Source: an uncultured Clostridium sp.
Lineage (GTDB): Bacteria > Bacillota > Clostridia > Clostridiales > Clostridiaceae
NCBI GenBank assembly: GCA_903789665.1
Contig: CAIFEX010000029.1
Coordinates: 1-34,452, forward strand
Direction: 5' to 3'
Length of the DNA stretch: 34,452 bases
The notes under the pieces were generated by a model. The model was not told the origin of the DNA. It searched no databases and saw only the letters and a list, made by a program, of their open reading frames with translations. The translations under genes and the position numbers were made by a program. This document shows, in pieces, positions 26,581 through 34,452 of the stretch (its first letter is position 1; every line of letters begins with the position of its first letter).

Positions 26581-27954
26581 ATGGATAATGTCAATTCTCT
26601 TACAGCAAATAATCATTTTATTTCTGAAAGAATGGATCGTCTGCCGGTATCGAAGATTCATTATAAAATATTATGTTTAACAGGACTGGGGATGTTTTTA
26701 GATAGTTTCGATATATATCTAGCAAGCAGTGTATTGAGTTCTCTGTTAAAAAGTGGTTGGTCGACAATCACCTTAAATGCCACTTTTATTTCAGCATCAT
26801 TTATAGGACTTTTAATAGGAGCTTTACTCACAGGATTTCTTGGGGACAAATACGGCCGTAAATTTGTATATAGACTCGATCTGATGATTTTCGGCGGTGC
26901 ATCTTTAGTTGCAGCAATTTCCCCAAATATGACTTTTCTGATAGCGTGCAGGGGAGTCATAGGGATAGGTCTTGGAGCTGAAATAGTTACGGGGTATGCA
27001 CTTCTTGGCGAATTTGTACCTGCAAAAGTTAGAGGGCGCTGGGTCTCCATGTTGTCCTTGATAACCAACATAGCAGTACCTATTTCTGCATTGTTAGGAC
27101 TTATAATTATACCAACTATAGGTTGGAGATATATGTTCGTATTTGTAGGTGTATTTTCATTGATAGTATGGTATATGAGAAAAATGCTTCCTGAATCACC
27201 AAGATGGTATGAATCAAAAGGAAGATATGAAGATGCAGAAAAGACAGTAGAGATGTTTGAAAAAAGTGTTGAGAAAAGTGAAAATATAAAGCTTTCACCA
27301 ATAGATACATCCAAAGTTCACCAGAACAAAGAAAATGTTATTGCAACCGAGGGAAAATTTTCAGATTTATTCAAAGGCAAAATGTTATCCAGGACAATAG
27401 TAGGATGTATAACTTTAATAACTATAAACACACTTATATACACTTTTATAACTTGGGCTCCTACACTATTTTTAAAAAGCGGCATAAACCTTTCAAAGTC
27501 TCTAGGTTATACTACCATAATGATGATTGGCGCACCTCTTGGTGCAATAATAGGAAGCTTTATCGTAGATAGGTACGGTAGAAAATGGTGCTTGGTTTTA
27601 TCTATGATACTAGCGGGAGTAATAGGCTATGCATATCCTCTCCAAAGAAGTATGTCTATAATACTGATTCTGGGATTTTTATTGACAATACTTATATATA
27701 TACTGGTAACAGTAGGACTTGCTGTGTATGTACCTGAAATGTTCCCGACAAAAATAAGACTGAGAGGCACCGGCCTTGCAAATGCCGCTGGACGACTGGC
27801 TACTATATTCAGTCCCTATGGAGTTGCCTTCTTATTAACTAATTATGGTTCTAGACCTATATTCACATGCCTTGGAATACTTTTGGCACTTACTGCGTTT
27901 ATTATTGCTGTGTTTGGTGTAGAGACAAAACAAAAACCATTAGAAGAAATTTAA
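26581..27954 (+). CDS. MFS transporter, sugar/organic-acid porter type
   Basis: Encodes 457 residues with twelve predicted membrane segments in two halves split by a charged loop (about 210-255). Major facilitator signatures are present: GLLIGALLTGFLGDKYGRKFV between helices 2 and 3, LPESPRWYESKGR at the end of helix 6 (sugar-porter/aromatic-acid-symporter style), and the second-half copy SFIVDRYGRKWC. YVPEMFPTKIRLRGTGL follows helix 10. GGGGGG precedes ATG 26581. It sits between two lyase genes and under a sigma-54 promoter, so the cargo is probably the acid they cleave. Confidence 0.9.
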   Translation: MDNVNSLTANNHFISERMDRLPVSKIHYKILCLTGLGMFLDSFDIYLASSVLSSLLKSGWSTITLNATFISASFIGLLIGALLTGFLGDKYGRKFVYRLDLMIFGGASLVAAISPNMTFLIACRGVIGIGLGAEIVTGYALLGEFVPAKVRGRWVSMLSLITNIAVPISALLGLIIIPTIGWRYMFVFVGVFSLIVWYMRKMLPESPRWYESKGRYEDAEKTVEMFEKSVEKSENIKLSPIDTSKVHQNKENVIATEGKFSDLFKGKMLSRTIVGCITLITINTLIYTFITWAPTLFLKSGINLSKSLGYTTIMMIGAPLGAIIGSFIVDRYGRKWCLVLSMILAGVIGYAYPLQRSMSIILILGFLLTILIYILVTVGLAVYVPEMFPTKIRLRGTGLANAAGRLATIFSPYGVAFLLTNYGSRPIFTCLGILLALTAFIIAVFGVETKQKPLEEI

Positions 27955-27981
27955 AATTTTATTTTTTAGGAGGATGTAATT

Positions 27982-28848
27982 ATGAGTAGAGGAAAAATAA
28001 TAAAAGATTTTATAAAAAGAGGAGAATTACTAGTTTCACCAGGGGCATTTAACAGCATTTCTGCAAAGATAGTAGAACAAAGCGGTTTTGATTCTGTATA
28101 TATGACGGGTTATGGTGCAGCGGCCAATCTTTTAGGCTCACCGGATATAGGATTACTGTCGGCGTCTGAAATGATAAAACATCTGTCATATATGAGTGAG
28201 TCTGTAGATATACCTATAATTGCAGATGCAGATACTGGATACGGCAATGTCCTAAACATGTATAGAACTGTTAGGGAATATGAAAAAGCTGGAGCTGCTG
28301 CCATACAGATAGAAGATCAATGCTGGCCTAAAAGATGTGGACATATGGATGGGAAACAAGTCATATCTGCCGAGGAAATGGCTGCAAAAATCAGAGCAGC
28401 AGTAGATGCAAGACAAGATGAGGATACAGTTATCATAGCGAGAACTGACGCACTAGCTCCTATAGGATTTGACGAGGCAATAAGAAGGGGAAATTTATAC
28501 AAGGAAGCAGGAGCAGATGTAATATTTGTAGAGGCACCGCCTGATATAGACAAATTAAAACAGATACCTAAATTAGTAAAGGCGCCAATACTTGCCAATA
28601 TGATAGAAGGTGGAAAAACTCCTGTACTTTCGGCCGAAGAACTTCAAAATTTAGGATTTGCAATAGCTATATATCCTCTTTCCACTTTATACGTTATGAC
28701 AAAAGCTGTTAAGGATCTACTATATGAGCTCAAAAATACGGGCACCACTCAAGGAAAAATAGGGAACATGATAGATTTTCCAGAATTTAATGAGATTGTT
28801 CAATTAAGTAAAATTCGGAAAACCGAACAAAAATACAATAATATTTAA
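27982..28848 (+). CDS. PEP mutase/isocitrate lyase superfamily C-C lyase, copy 2
   Basis: Encodes 288 residues, paralogous to the minus-strand lyase along its length: SPGAFNSISAKIVEQSGF, ADADTGYGN (Asp82, Asp84), EDQCWPKRCGHM with the lyase Cys119 and His121, and IARTDA. Both copies keep the catalytic loop, so neither looks dead. Differences at substrate-contact positions (MTGYGAAANLLGSPDIG here against MGGYPTAASRLGQPDVG in copy 1) suggest different substrate preference. AGGAGG precedes ATG 27982, 27 bases after the transporter, so the two form an operon. Confidence 0.85.
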   Translation: MSRGKIIKDFIKRGELLVSPGAFNSISAKIVEQSGFDSVYMTGYGAAANLLGSPDIGLLSASEMIKHLSYMSESVDIPIIADADTGYGNVLNMYRTVREYEKAGAAAIQIEDQCWPKRCGHMDGKQVISAEEMAAKIRAAVDARQDEDTVIIARTDALAPIGFDEAIRRGNLYKEAGADVIFVEAPPDIDKLKQIPKLVKAPILANMIEGGKTPVLSAEELQNLGFAIAIYPLSTLYVMTKAVKDLLYELKNTGTTQGKIGNMIDFPEFNEIVQLSKIRKTEQKYNNI

Positions 28849-28856
28849 AAAACAGG

Positions 28857-28887
28857 GGGCTGTTGCAAATTTATTTTGCAGAAGCCC
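28857..28887 (+). repeat. TGCAAA hairpin, copy 2, after the plus-strand lyase
   Basis: GGGCT/AGCCC and TGCAAA/TTTGCA form a two-part stem with a small internal loop. It lies between the convergent lyase and activator genes and probably ends transcription, although no long T run follows on the plus strand. The core nearly matches 25278-25304. Confidence 0.6.
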
Positions 28888-28908
28888 ACTCTCTTATGTT
28901 CTCATTGT

Positions 28909-30786
28909 TTATGATATTCCATAATTTTTAATTTTACGCCATAATGTTGTTCTACTCATGCCAAGTCTTTTGGCAGTTTTCTCTCTGTTGCCGTTGAATT
29001 CAGAAAGGGCTTTTAAAATACGTTCAATTTCCAGCCTCTTATTTTGTGATATTTGTGTTTCATTTTTTTTGTATACTTTATTCACTAATTCCTCTGCGTC
29101 AAAACAATTCTTGTTTTCACTTCCAATAAAAATGGATATTCTTTTAAGAATGTTCTTTAATTCTCTTACATTTCCCCAAAAATCGTAAGAAGTAAGTAAT
29201 CTAAAAATTTCTTCCCATTTATTCTGGTATTTTTCATATAATCCGCTGAATTCATAAGATATAAGTTCTCTGGAAATTTCAGGTATATCTTGTCTTCTGT
29301 CTCTAAGTGGAGGTATATCGAGTTCAAGAACATTCAATCTATAATAGAGATCTTCCCTGAATCTCTTATTTAATACTTCTTCCCATAGGTTTTTGTTAGT
29401 AGCACTGATTATCCTCACATTTATGGGAATTATCTTGTCACTTCCAATTCTCATGACTTCTTTCTCCTGCAAAACCCTTAAAAATCTTGATTGAAGACTT
29501 TTGGGCATTTCAGCTATTTCGTCTAAAAAAATAGTTCCATTGTGTGCCAGCTCAAATAGGCCAATTTTACCCCCTTTTTTTGCTCCTGTGAAAGCTCCTT
29601 CTTCATATCCAAACAATTCTGATTCCAAAAGATTTTCAGGCAGTGCTGCACAATTCACAGCAACAAATGCTTCATTTTTCCGTTTGCTTTCATTGTGAAT
29701 ACTATTGGCGAACAGCTCTTTTCCAGTTCCAGATTCACCCGTAATTAAAACTGTAAAATCACTTCTGGCATATTTTTCAGCTAGAGTTATACAGTCTTTT
29801 ATAGCCCTAGATTTGCCTTTTATATCGTTAAAGGTATATTTAGCTACAAGACCCCTTGTGTAAATTTCTCTTCTGACTTTACGTTCTGAATTCTGTATGG
29901 ATTTTATATCCTGGAATGAAGCAACAGCTCCTTTAAACTGTCCGCCTATCATCAGAGGAACCCTGTTTGTTAAAATTGTCTGATTGTTTACTTTTTGTAT
30001 CTGATTTATTTCTTCCTTTTTTGTAATTATTATTTTATCAAGTCTTGTATTTTCTATAGTCTTATTAACAGGTTTCCCTATTACATTTTTTCTGTTTATT
30101 CTCATAATCTTTTCGGCCATAGGATTATACACCTGTATGATATTATTCTCATCTGTTGCCATAATTCCACAATATGCATAATCCAAAATAGCATTCAACT
30201 GGCTATTTCTATATTTCTGCTTTCCTATGGATTCCTGTAATTGTACAGCCTGGCCTATAGAACTTATTATACTGTCTTTAGAATAAATAAAAATGGAATT
30301 CATGCCAATTTCATCACAGGCATCACATACCATACTTGAACCTATTACGTTATTAATTCCTGATTTTTTTAAAACATGAATTATATTTTTAAGCTGGTTA
30401 TAATTATTAAAGCATTTTGAAATTATATTAATATTAAATATATTTTTATATGAATTAAAGTCAATTATAGGGTTTTTATATGTCAATATAGCTACATTAT
30501 TTGAATTTTTCTTTGCTGTGACAAGATTTTCCATTATACTGAAACCTGAAATTTTTATATCAACAATAGGTGCATCCGGAATATTGTGCTTTAATATTTC
30601 CAGGTTACTACTTCCACCCACAAATACATCAACTTTATCCTCCTTCCACAGTTTTTTAGCAATATTTACAGTATCTTTAAATTTTGAATTTATCACATAT
30701 ATCTTTTTTAACATTTCTCCATCAATATTTGAATATATAGATTTAGTAAGTCTATCATAACTCATAACTGCAATTCTGGGTTTCAT
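28909..30786 (-). CDS. PrpR-type sigma-54-dependent transcriptional activator
   Basis: Encodes 625 residues. Residues 1-190 form a PrpR-N/propionate-activator-type sensor ([24 protein letters not shown]). A PAS domain follows at about 195-300 ([20 protein letters not shown]). The AAA+ domain has Walker A GESGTGKE (350-357), the sigma-54-contacting GAFTGA loop (397-402) and Walker B IFLDEI (419-424). A Fis-type helix-turn-helix closes the protein ([19 protein letters not shown]). ATG 30786 follows AAAGGATG; an upstream in-frame ATG at 30816 lacks a site. It is convergent with lyase copy 2 and is very probably the activator of both sigma-54 promoters at 26325-26518. The ligand is probably a 2-hydroxy-dicarboxylate such as methylcitrate-like acids. 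Confidence 0.93.
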   Translation of the reverse strand: MKPRIAVMSYDRLTKSIYSNIDGEMLKKIYVINSKFKDTVNIAKKLWKEDKVDVFVGGSSNLEILKHNIPDAPIVDIKISGFSIMENLVTAKKNSNNVAILTYKNPIIDFNSYKNIFNINIISKCFNNYNQLKNIIHVLKKSGINNVIGSSMVCDACDEIGMNSIFIYSKDSIISSIGQAVQLQESIGKQKYRNSQLNAILDYAYCGIMATDENNIIQVYNPMAEKIMRINRKNVIGKPVNKTIENTRLDKIIITKKEEINQIQKVNNQTILTNRVPLMIGGQFKGAVASFQDIKSIQNSERKVRREIYTRGLVAKYTFNDIKGKSRAIKDCITLAEKYARSDFTVLITGESGTGKELFANSIHNESKRKNEAFVAVNCAALPENLLESELFGYEEGAFTGAKKGGKIGLFELAHNGTIFLDEIAEMPKSLQSRFLRVLQEKEVMRIGSDKIIPINVRIISATNKNLWEEVLNKRFREDLYYRLNVLELDIPPLRDRRQDIPEISRELISYEFSGLYEKYQNKWEEIFRLLTSYDFWGNVRELKNILKRISIFIGSENKNCFDAEELVNKVYKKNETQISQNKRLEIERILKALSEFNGNREKTAKRLGMSRTTLWRKIKNYGIS

Positions 30787-30790
30787 AAAA

Positions 30791-30973
30791 TCATCCTTTG
30801 TTAAATATAATATCAATAATAAGGGAAAAAACTGTTTTTTCCGTTTCTCTGTATATCAGATTTTTCTTGTCCAAAATACATCCCTTTATAACCTTTACCG
30901 CATTAGCCACATAAAAATCGTTTTCATAAACACACGATATTTCTTCATCTCTTGCAGATGCTGTGCTTGCCAT
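30791..30973 (-). CDS. possible small protein upstream of the activator
   Basis: A 60-residue open frame beginning [20 protein letters not shown] and ending just four bases before the activator ATG, with the activator ribosome binding site inside its end, as in a coupled operon. Its own ribosome binding site is poor (GGAG twelve bases away), and I recognise no family. A GGAAAAAA/TTTTTTCC hairpin (30824-30842) lies within it. It could equally be leader sequence. Confidence 0.3.
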   Translation of the reverse strand: MASTASARDEEISCVYENDFYVANAVKVIKGCILDKKNLIYRETEKTVFSLIIDIIFNKG

Positions 30974-31120
30974 ACAATTATAAAGCTCCGATTGTATTTG
31001 AAGAATATTATTTTATGTCTTAACTTTTATTTAATAGTCAGTCTTTTATTTAATTATACTTCATAAATATGGACTTAAATAATAATTTTAGTATTTTCTT
31101 TTATGTTATTTTTAACAATT

Positions 31121-31150
31121 ATCAAGTGATTCTTAGGTTCAGGTGAAATT
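31121..31150 (+). repeat. dispersed leader motif, copy B
   Basis: ATCAAGTGATTCTTAG is identical to 10228-10243. GTTCAGGTGAAATT follows directly, where copy A has GTTCGGGTAAAATT after ten extra bases. AAAGGAAT and ATG 31171 come next, mirroring copy A. Confidence 0.55.
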
Positions 31151-31236
31151 AGTGTAAAGGAATATACTAAATGGAAAAGTATTTTAAAATATCAAGTGAG
31201 GAACAAACGTTTGTATAAGGTTAAATTTTTGAGGGG

Positions 31237-31321
31237 ATAATATATGATATAATAAAATAAATAGCAGGGCGGTTGATTGATTTGGCAAATAAAAAGATAA
31301 AATGCACTTTAATTGTACATT
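31237..31321 (+). repeat. direct repeat 1 flanking the Rpn remnant
   Basis: About 85 bases closely similar to 31683-31763: both run from ATAATATATGA through ATAATAAAATAAATAG, GGTTGATTGAT and ACTTTAATTGTACATT. The last part is an imperfect AATGCAC/GTACATT inverted repeat. Confidence 0.8.
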
Positions 31322-31352
31322 ATGCACTGTAAATTGTGCATTGAATAAGGAC

Positions 31353-31643
31353 ATGGGAATGCTGAAGATAAGTGAGAGCAACATGGAGTTTTTAATGGAT
31401 ATGGTGAAGAAGTTTGAACTTGATAAGAAGCTCAGAGAAGAGGGCAAGACGGAAGGTATAGTAGATGGCTTGCTTCAAAGCCTGGAAAAGTTACTTTACA
31501 TCAAGTTTTCCGATACTTCCTGTATGGACAATATAAGAAAGATAGAGGACGAAAATACTTTGAGCTCCATTTTTGAGGATACCGCCAGGAGCAGTTCCAT
31601 TGGAGAGTTTAAAGAAAAGCTGAAGCAGAGAAAATTGAATTGA
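31353..31643 (+). pseudogene. Rpn-family nuclease/transposase, C-terminal remnant
   Basis: 96 residues remain, matching only the C-terminal tail of Rpn (PD-(D/E)XK recombination-promoting nuclease) proteins: LREEGKTEGIVDGLLQSLEK, then SSIFEDTARSSSIGEFKEKL. The nuclease domain, normally about 200 residues with the catalytic D/E/QxK residues, is missing. The upstream sequence is instead a non-coding repeat of TTTAATTGTACAT type. ATG 31353 has no good ribosome binding site. Direct repeats on both sides suggest the domain was lost by recombination. Family assignment from the tail is fairly secure; activity is not expected. Confidence 0.7.
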
Positions 31644-31654
31644 TATATATGGTT

Positions 31655-31684
31655 GATTTCCGGATGAAATCCGGAAATCTTTAT
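31655..31684 (+). terminator. terminator after the Rpn remnant
   Basis: GATTTCCGGAT (31655-31665) and ATCCGGAAATC (31669-31679) form a perfect 11-bp stem with a 3-nt loop, followed by TTTAT. Confidence 0.7.
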
Positions 31685-31763
31685 AATATATGACATAATA
31701 AAATAAATAGTAGGTTGATTGATCTGTCAGATGAAAAAATAAAATGTACTTTAATTGTACATT
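31683..31763 (+). repeat. direct repeat 2 flanking the Rpn remnant
   Basis: The second copy of 31237-31321, with a 3-base deletion and several substitutions. It ends with the perfect inverted repeat AATGTAC/GTACATT around TTTAATT. Confidence 0.8.
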
Positions 31764-31856
31764 CCATAAGTTTAGCTTTATCTTCTGAAAAATTAACCGT
31801 TTTAGATATTTCCTGTGCTTCATAAACAAGTATGTTAACTTGTGATAAATCCCCAG

Positions 31857-32876
31857 TTAAATTTTGCTCAAGTTTATCTGTTCGAAAAATTTGGGATGAA
31901 TTATTATTTCAGTGATTTTATTGATAAATTTGGAAGAAAGCAGGATTACAATAAGCAGTGAAAGTATGATAATTGATATTTCACTTACAAAGGAATTTAT
32001 ATAATCAAAAAAGTTGTATTTAACCAGTGTTTTAATAATGAAGCCGTGAAATCCATATACGGTTATGGTTCTGGATCCTAATTTTGTAAAAAGCAAATTT
32101 TTATCTGGAATTAAAATTAAAATAATGATAGATATAATTACAGCTATAATATATGTAGATATACGCACTATATATTCAGGACAATTCGGACTGTCTAGCT
32201 GTGAATAGGAATAACTGCCGTAAAACCACCTATAATCGATTTTATCATTTAACAGATGTATCAGCAGGAAGAGAATTAATAAACCTAGAACAGCATATTT
32301 TTTTCCAATATATTTTCTTACAGTATCTATATAATGTTCTTTGCAGAAGTATCCCATTAAAAAATATGGGAAAAAAGTTATAGTCCTCGACAAGCTCAAA
32401 TAGTATCCAATATTATTATCATATCCGCTTAATATGGAAATAGCAAAGGTTATTATAATTGAGTACTTTATTTTGGAGAAATAAGGCAATATGAGATTCC
32501 ATATGACAAGTGAAAGAAGATACCAGGTAATCCAGTATGGATTGACAAAAGTAATTTTAAAATTTTGCTCTTTAAGTACATAGATATTGAATAGACAATA
32601 CAATAATTGAAAAATAATGTAATACATAAGAATACTTGTGATTTTTGAAAAAAATTTTTTGTCACTGCCCATATTCTTTGAAAAATAGCCTGAAATAAAA
32701 ACAAATAAAGGCATATGAAAAGAATATATAAAATTATATATTAATTTTATATTGGGGTATGAACCAATTAACGGCTCAATAGTATGCCCAACTACTACCA
32801 AGGTGATTAAAAGAAATTTTAAATTATCAAAATAACAGCTTCTGCATTTTGATGAATTTATATTAAGCTCCTCCAT
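31857..32876 (-). CDS. membrane acyltransferase 3 family protein
   Basis: Encodes 339 residues, about ten membrane segments, of the acyltransferase-3 type (OafA/WecH and fucose 4-O-acetylase group) that transfer acetyl or succinyl groups to sugars of the cell surface. The family start is FDNLKFLLITLVVVGHTIEP with the conserved His, followed by FIYSFHMPLFVFISGYFSKN, whose FHMPLF segment is characteristic. No extra periplasmic SGNH domain is attached. TGGAG lies about seven bases before the ATG. Acceptor unknown; no glycan gene cluster is adjacent. Confidence 0.85.
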   Translation of the reverse strand: MEELNINSSKCRSCYFDNLKFLLITLVVVGHTIEPLIGSYPNIKLIYNFIYSFHMPLFVFISGYFSKNMGSDKKFFSKITSILMYYIIFQLLYCLFNIYVLKEQNFKITFVNPYWITWYLLSLVIWNLILPYFSKIKYSIIITFAISILSGYDNNIGYYLSLSRTITFFPYFLMGYFCKEHYIDTVRKYIGKKYAVLGLLILFLLIHLLNDKIDYRWFYGSYSYSQLDSPNCPEYIVRISTYIIAVIISIIILILIPDKNLLFTKLGSRTITVYGFHGFIIKTLVKYNFFDYINSFVSEISIIILSLLIVILLSSKFINKITEIIIHPKFFEQINLSKI

Positions 32877-33317
32877 AAATAAACTCCATTTCTACAAACT
32901 TTATTTATTTACTATACAGCTCCATTGTTACAATAAGGTGTTATATTGATTAATTAAGTTTAAATATTGTAAAGAAATCTTTAAGGGGAGAACTTAAAGA
33001 AAGACAAAAAAAATAGATGCACTTGAGGAATCAGTTGATATGCCAAAAAAACTGCTGTGATAATGCTGAAATGTTCTTCAGTAATATTCTGTTTTGAATA
33101 ATTGTTATTTTATTAAAGCATAGTTGAAATATTCCGATAAATATAATGATAATTAGGAAATAATATTTAAAATGTAGGTGCTGCAATGATAGACTATAAA
33201 ATCACTGCACTTGGAAATTGGCATTAGGTTTATTTATGGAGTATTACTTAGTGATCTTACTGAAGTTAGGCATTGCAAATTTTATATTAATATAAAAAAT
33301 TCGAGGGAGAGAATTAA
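32877..33317. other. 441-base region without a convincing gene
   Basis: AT-rich and without open frames of normal length. On the plus strand around 33010-33060 a short frame reads IDALEESVDMPKKLL before a stop; it looks like a fragment of a coding sequence, possibly a sporulation protein N-terminus, but is too short to assign. GAGGGAGAG at the end is the ribosome binding site of the next gene. Confidence 0.5.
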
Positions 33318-34170
33318 ATGTTTAGCAGCCGTTTGTTTAAGAAAAGGAATGTAATAATTTTAGCAATTTCAATTGTTGTAGCTGTAGCTTGTTCCGGTTT
33401 CTATTACTTTGACAGAGTAAAATCCTATTATGATTTAATATCATCTGGGGACAAAGCAGCAGCTTCAGATAATTTTGACAGGGCGATAAATTTGTATACT
33501 CAGGCTGAAACTTACAGGAAAAATTCTAAAATTGATGGAAAAATAAAGCTTGCAGGCATTCTTAAAAGTTCGAAGGCTAGTTACGATAAGGCAGTGAAGG
33601 AAATGAAAGACAAAAATTACCTTGGTGCAGTTGATATGTTTAAAAAAATGGACAACCATGATACTAAAAGGTATAAAGCTTCTAAAAATAATATTGAGCA
33701 GTGCAGGAACCTTTATGTATCAGATAATCTGTCAAAAGCAAGAGCAAGCTTTAAAAATAATGATTTTGATAATGCCGATAAATACCTTGCCAATGTGTTC
33801 AAGCTAGATGCTGACAATAAAGATGCAAAGAGTATTAAAAGTGATATAGCAAAAGCTGTACAGGAGCACAAAGAGGAAACTGCAAAGGTTTCAGCTGCAC
33901 AGGCAAATTCTATACCTAAAAATGAGGATGATAATTATACTCCACAAATGGCAATTAAACTGGCTATGGAAAAAGATGAACTTAAAAATTCTCCAGATCT
34001 TTTGACTTATTGTAATAATATTCCTGAATATGATTCAAATGGGAAAAAATATTTTCATGTTTTTTTTTAAAAGCAAAGAATTAGTTGATGATGGAGGAAG
34101 TGGAACTATAGATAATTTGATTACTGCACCAGGACTCGTAATCGGGGAAATATACTATGTTCTTTGTTGA
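33318..34170 (+). pseudogene. TPR-like membrane-anchored protein, frameshifted at a T9 run
   Basis: The open frame as read runs 33318-34070 (250 residues). It has a basic N-terminus and a membrane anchor (NVIILAISIVVAVACSGFYY), then repeated helical units with TPR character: AAASDNFDRAINLYTQAE, KNYLGAVDMFKKMD and NNDFDNADKYLANVFKLD. It stops right after a run of nine T (34060-34068). Removing one T continues as FFKSKELVDDGGSGTIDNLI to a stop at 34168-34170, and this continuation resembles the conserved C-terminal domain of such proteins (YY.V...SK.LV.DGG.GT). A slipped homopolymer is therefore likely. GAGGGAGAG precedes ATG 33318. Function unknown; extracellular, membrane-tethered. Confidence 0.75.
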
Positions 34171-34452
34171 ACAACGTGAGTGAGGCAAATTGCCAGGTGG
34201 ACATGCAACCCTCGGGTGTCATGAACAAATTGTGAACAGATGCTCCAAACACTCACCTGCTTTTCGAGCCAAACCATGATCCCATATACCCTTGGTATCA
34301 CAGCAGTTATCGGGGATTAATCTGGACTGAAAATAGCCAGGTTACCACAAATATTGTGAATAAAGTGTAAATGGTTGGACAAGCAAAACAAGCATTCGGC
34401 TGTTTTTCAAGCCAAACTGTGAACTGCGGTATCCCTTATATAACGGCATTTC
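34171..34452. other. higher-GC repetitive tail of the window
   Basis: About half G+C in its first 60 bases, unlike the rest of the window. Two diverged repeat units are visible: CTTTTCGAGCCAAACCATGA near 34260 and GTTTTTCAAGCCAAACTGTGA near 34404, each preceded by an ACAAAT-TTGTGAA segment (34224 and 34349). No open frame on either strand looks coding. It may be the edge of a repeat element or RNA that continues beyond the window. Confidence 0.5.

Larger units (their letters stand above)
30974..31352. other. AT-rich intergenic region before the Rpn remnant
   Basis: There is no convincing gene here. It holds copy B of the leader motif (31121-31150), a 15-codon open frame at 31171-31218 that follows AAAGGAAT and may be the stump of a lost gene, a further ATCAAGTGAG at 31191, and direct repeat 1 (31237-31321). 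Confidence 0.6.

Noticed and set aside
31171-31218. 15-codon open frame after AAAGGAAT in leader motif copy B
   Set aside because: Too short to defend as a gene; it may be the stump of a deleted one.
31237-31763. Spaced repeats considered as a CRISPR array
   Set aside because: Only two long, diverged copies separated by a gene remnant; no short regular repeat-spacer pattern and no cas gene in the window.
31764-31856. Minus-strand open stretch reading GDLSQVNILVYEAQEISK
   Set aside because: About 30 codons of coding-like sequence with no start or ribosome binding site; perhaps a gene fragment, but too short to call.
33010-33060. Short plus-strand frame IDALEESVDMPKKLL, reminiscent of a sporulation protein N-terminus
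   Set aside because: Too short, no proper start, and immediately followed by several stops; noted only as a possible remnant.

Overview
The window is a low-GC Firmicute chromosome segment. The gene order rpsF-ssb-rpsR-(MazG-like)-yybS-gdpP-rplI-lonC-dnaB, the A/T-rich codon use, strong AGGAGG-type ribosome binding sites and several clostridial families (cell-wall-binding repeat 2 proteins, a two-domain acyl-ACP thioesterase, Rpn nuclease remnants) point to Clostridium sensu stricto. The species cannot be named from the sequence alone.

Layout. (1) 1-8475: conserved replication/translation block, mostly tightly packed on the plus strand: ribosomal proteins bS6, bS18 and bL9, SSB, the c-di-AMP phosphodiesterase GdpP, a LonC-type protease and the replicative helicase DnaB. 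(2) 8476-11907: a tRNA-Thr(CGT) with its own promoter and terminator, a broken cell-wall-binding-repeat gene, a viroplasmin/RNase H protein, a probable structured RNA, and a PAP2 phosphatase. (3) 11951-16993: a complete Ugp-type ABC importer operon (two permeases, binding lipoprotein, glycerophosphodiester phosphodiesterase, ATPase) for glycerol-3-phosphate or glycerophosphodiesters. (4) 17148-23560: a D-2-hydroxyacid dehydrogenase, a small arginine-run protein with a sigma-K-like promoter, a COG2509 flavoprotein, purA, an acyl-ACP thioesterase preceded by a perfect AT palindrome, and a convergent HI0933-family flavoprotein. (5) 23657-25112: one apparently intact DDE insertion sequence with terminal inverted repeats. 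(6) 25312-30973: a sigma-54 divergon. Two paralogous PEP-mutase/isocitrate-lyase-family lyases flank an MFS transporter and lie next to a PrpR-type sigma-54 activator. The divergent intergenic region holds two opposed -24/-12 promoters and a palindrome between them that is the likely activator site. (7) 31000-34452: a degenerate accessory zone with a truncated Rpn gene between direct repeats, a membrane acyltransferase, a TPR-like membrane protein frameshifted at a nine-T run, and a higher-GC repetitive tail.

The most distinctive parts are the sigma-54 divergon, which looks like a self-contained module for importing and cleaving a 2-hydroxy-dicarboxylic acid; the candidate structured RNA at about 11001-11219; and two surface or membrane protein genes interrupted by single-base frameshifts, at about 9021 and at 34060-34068.
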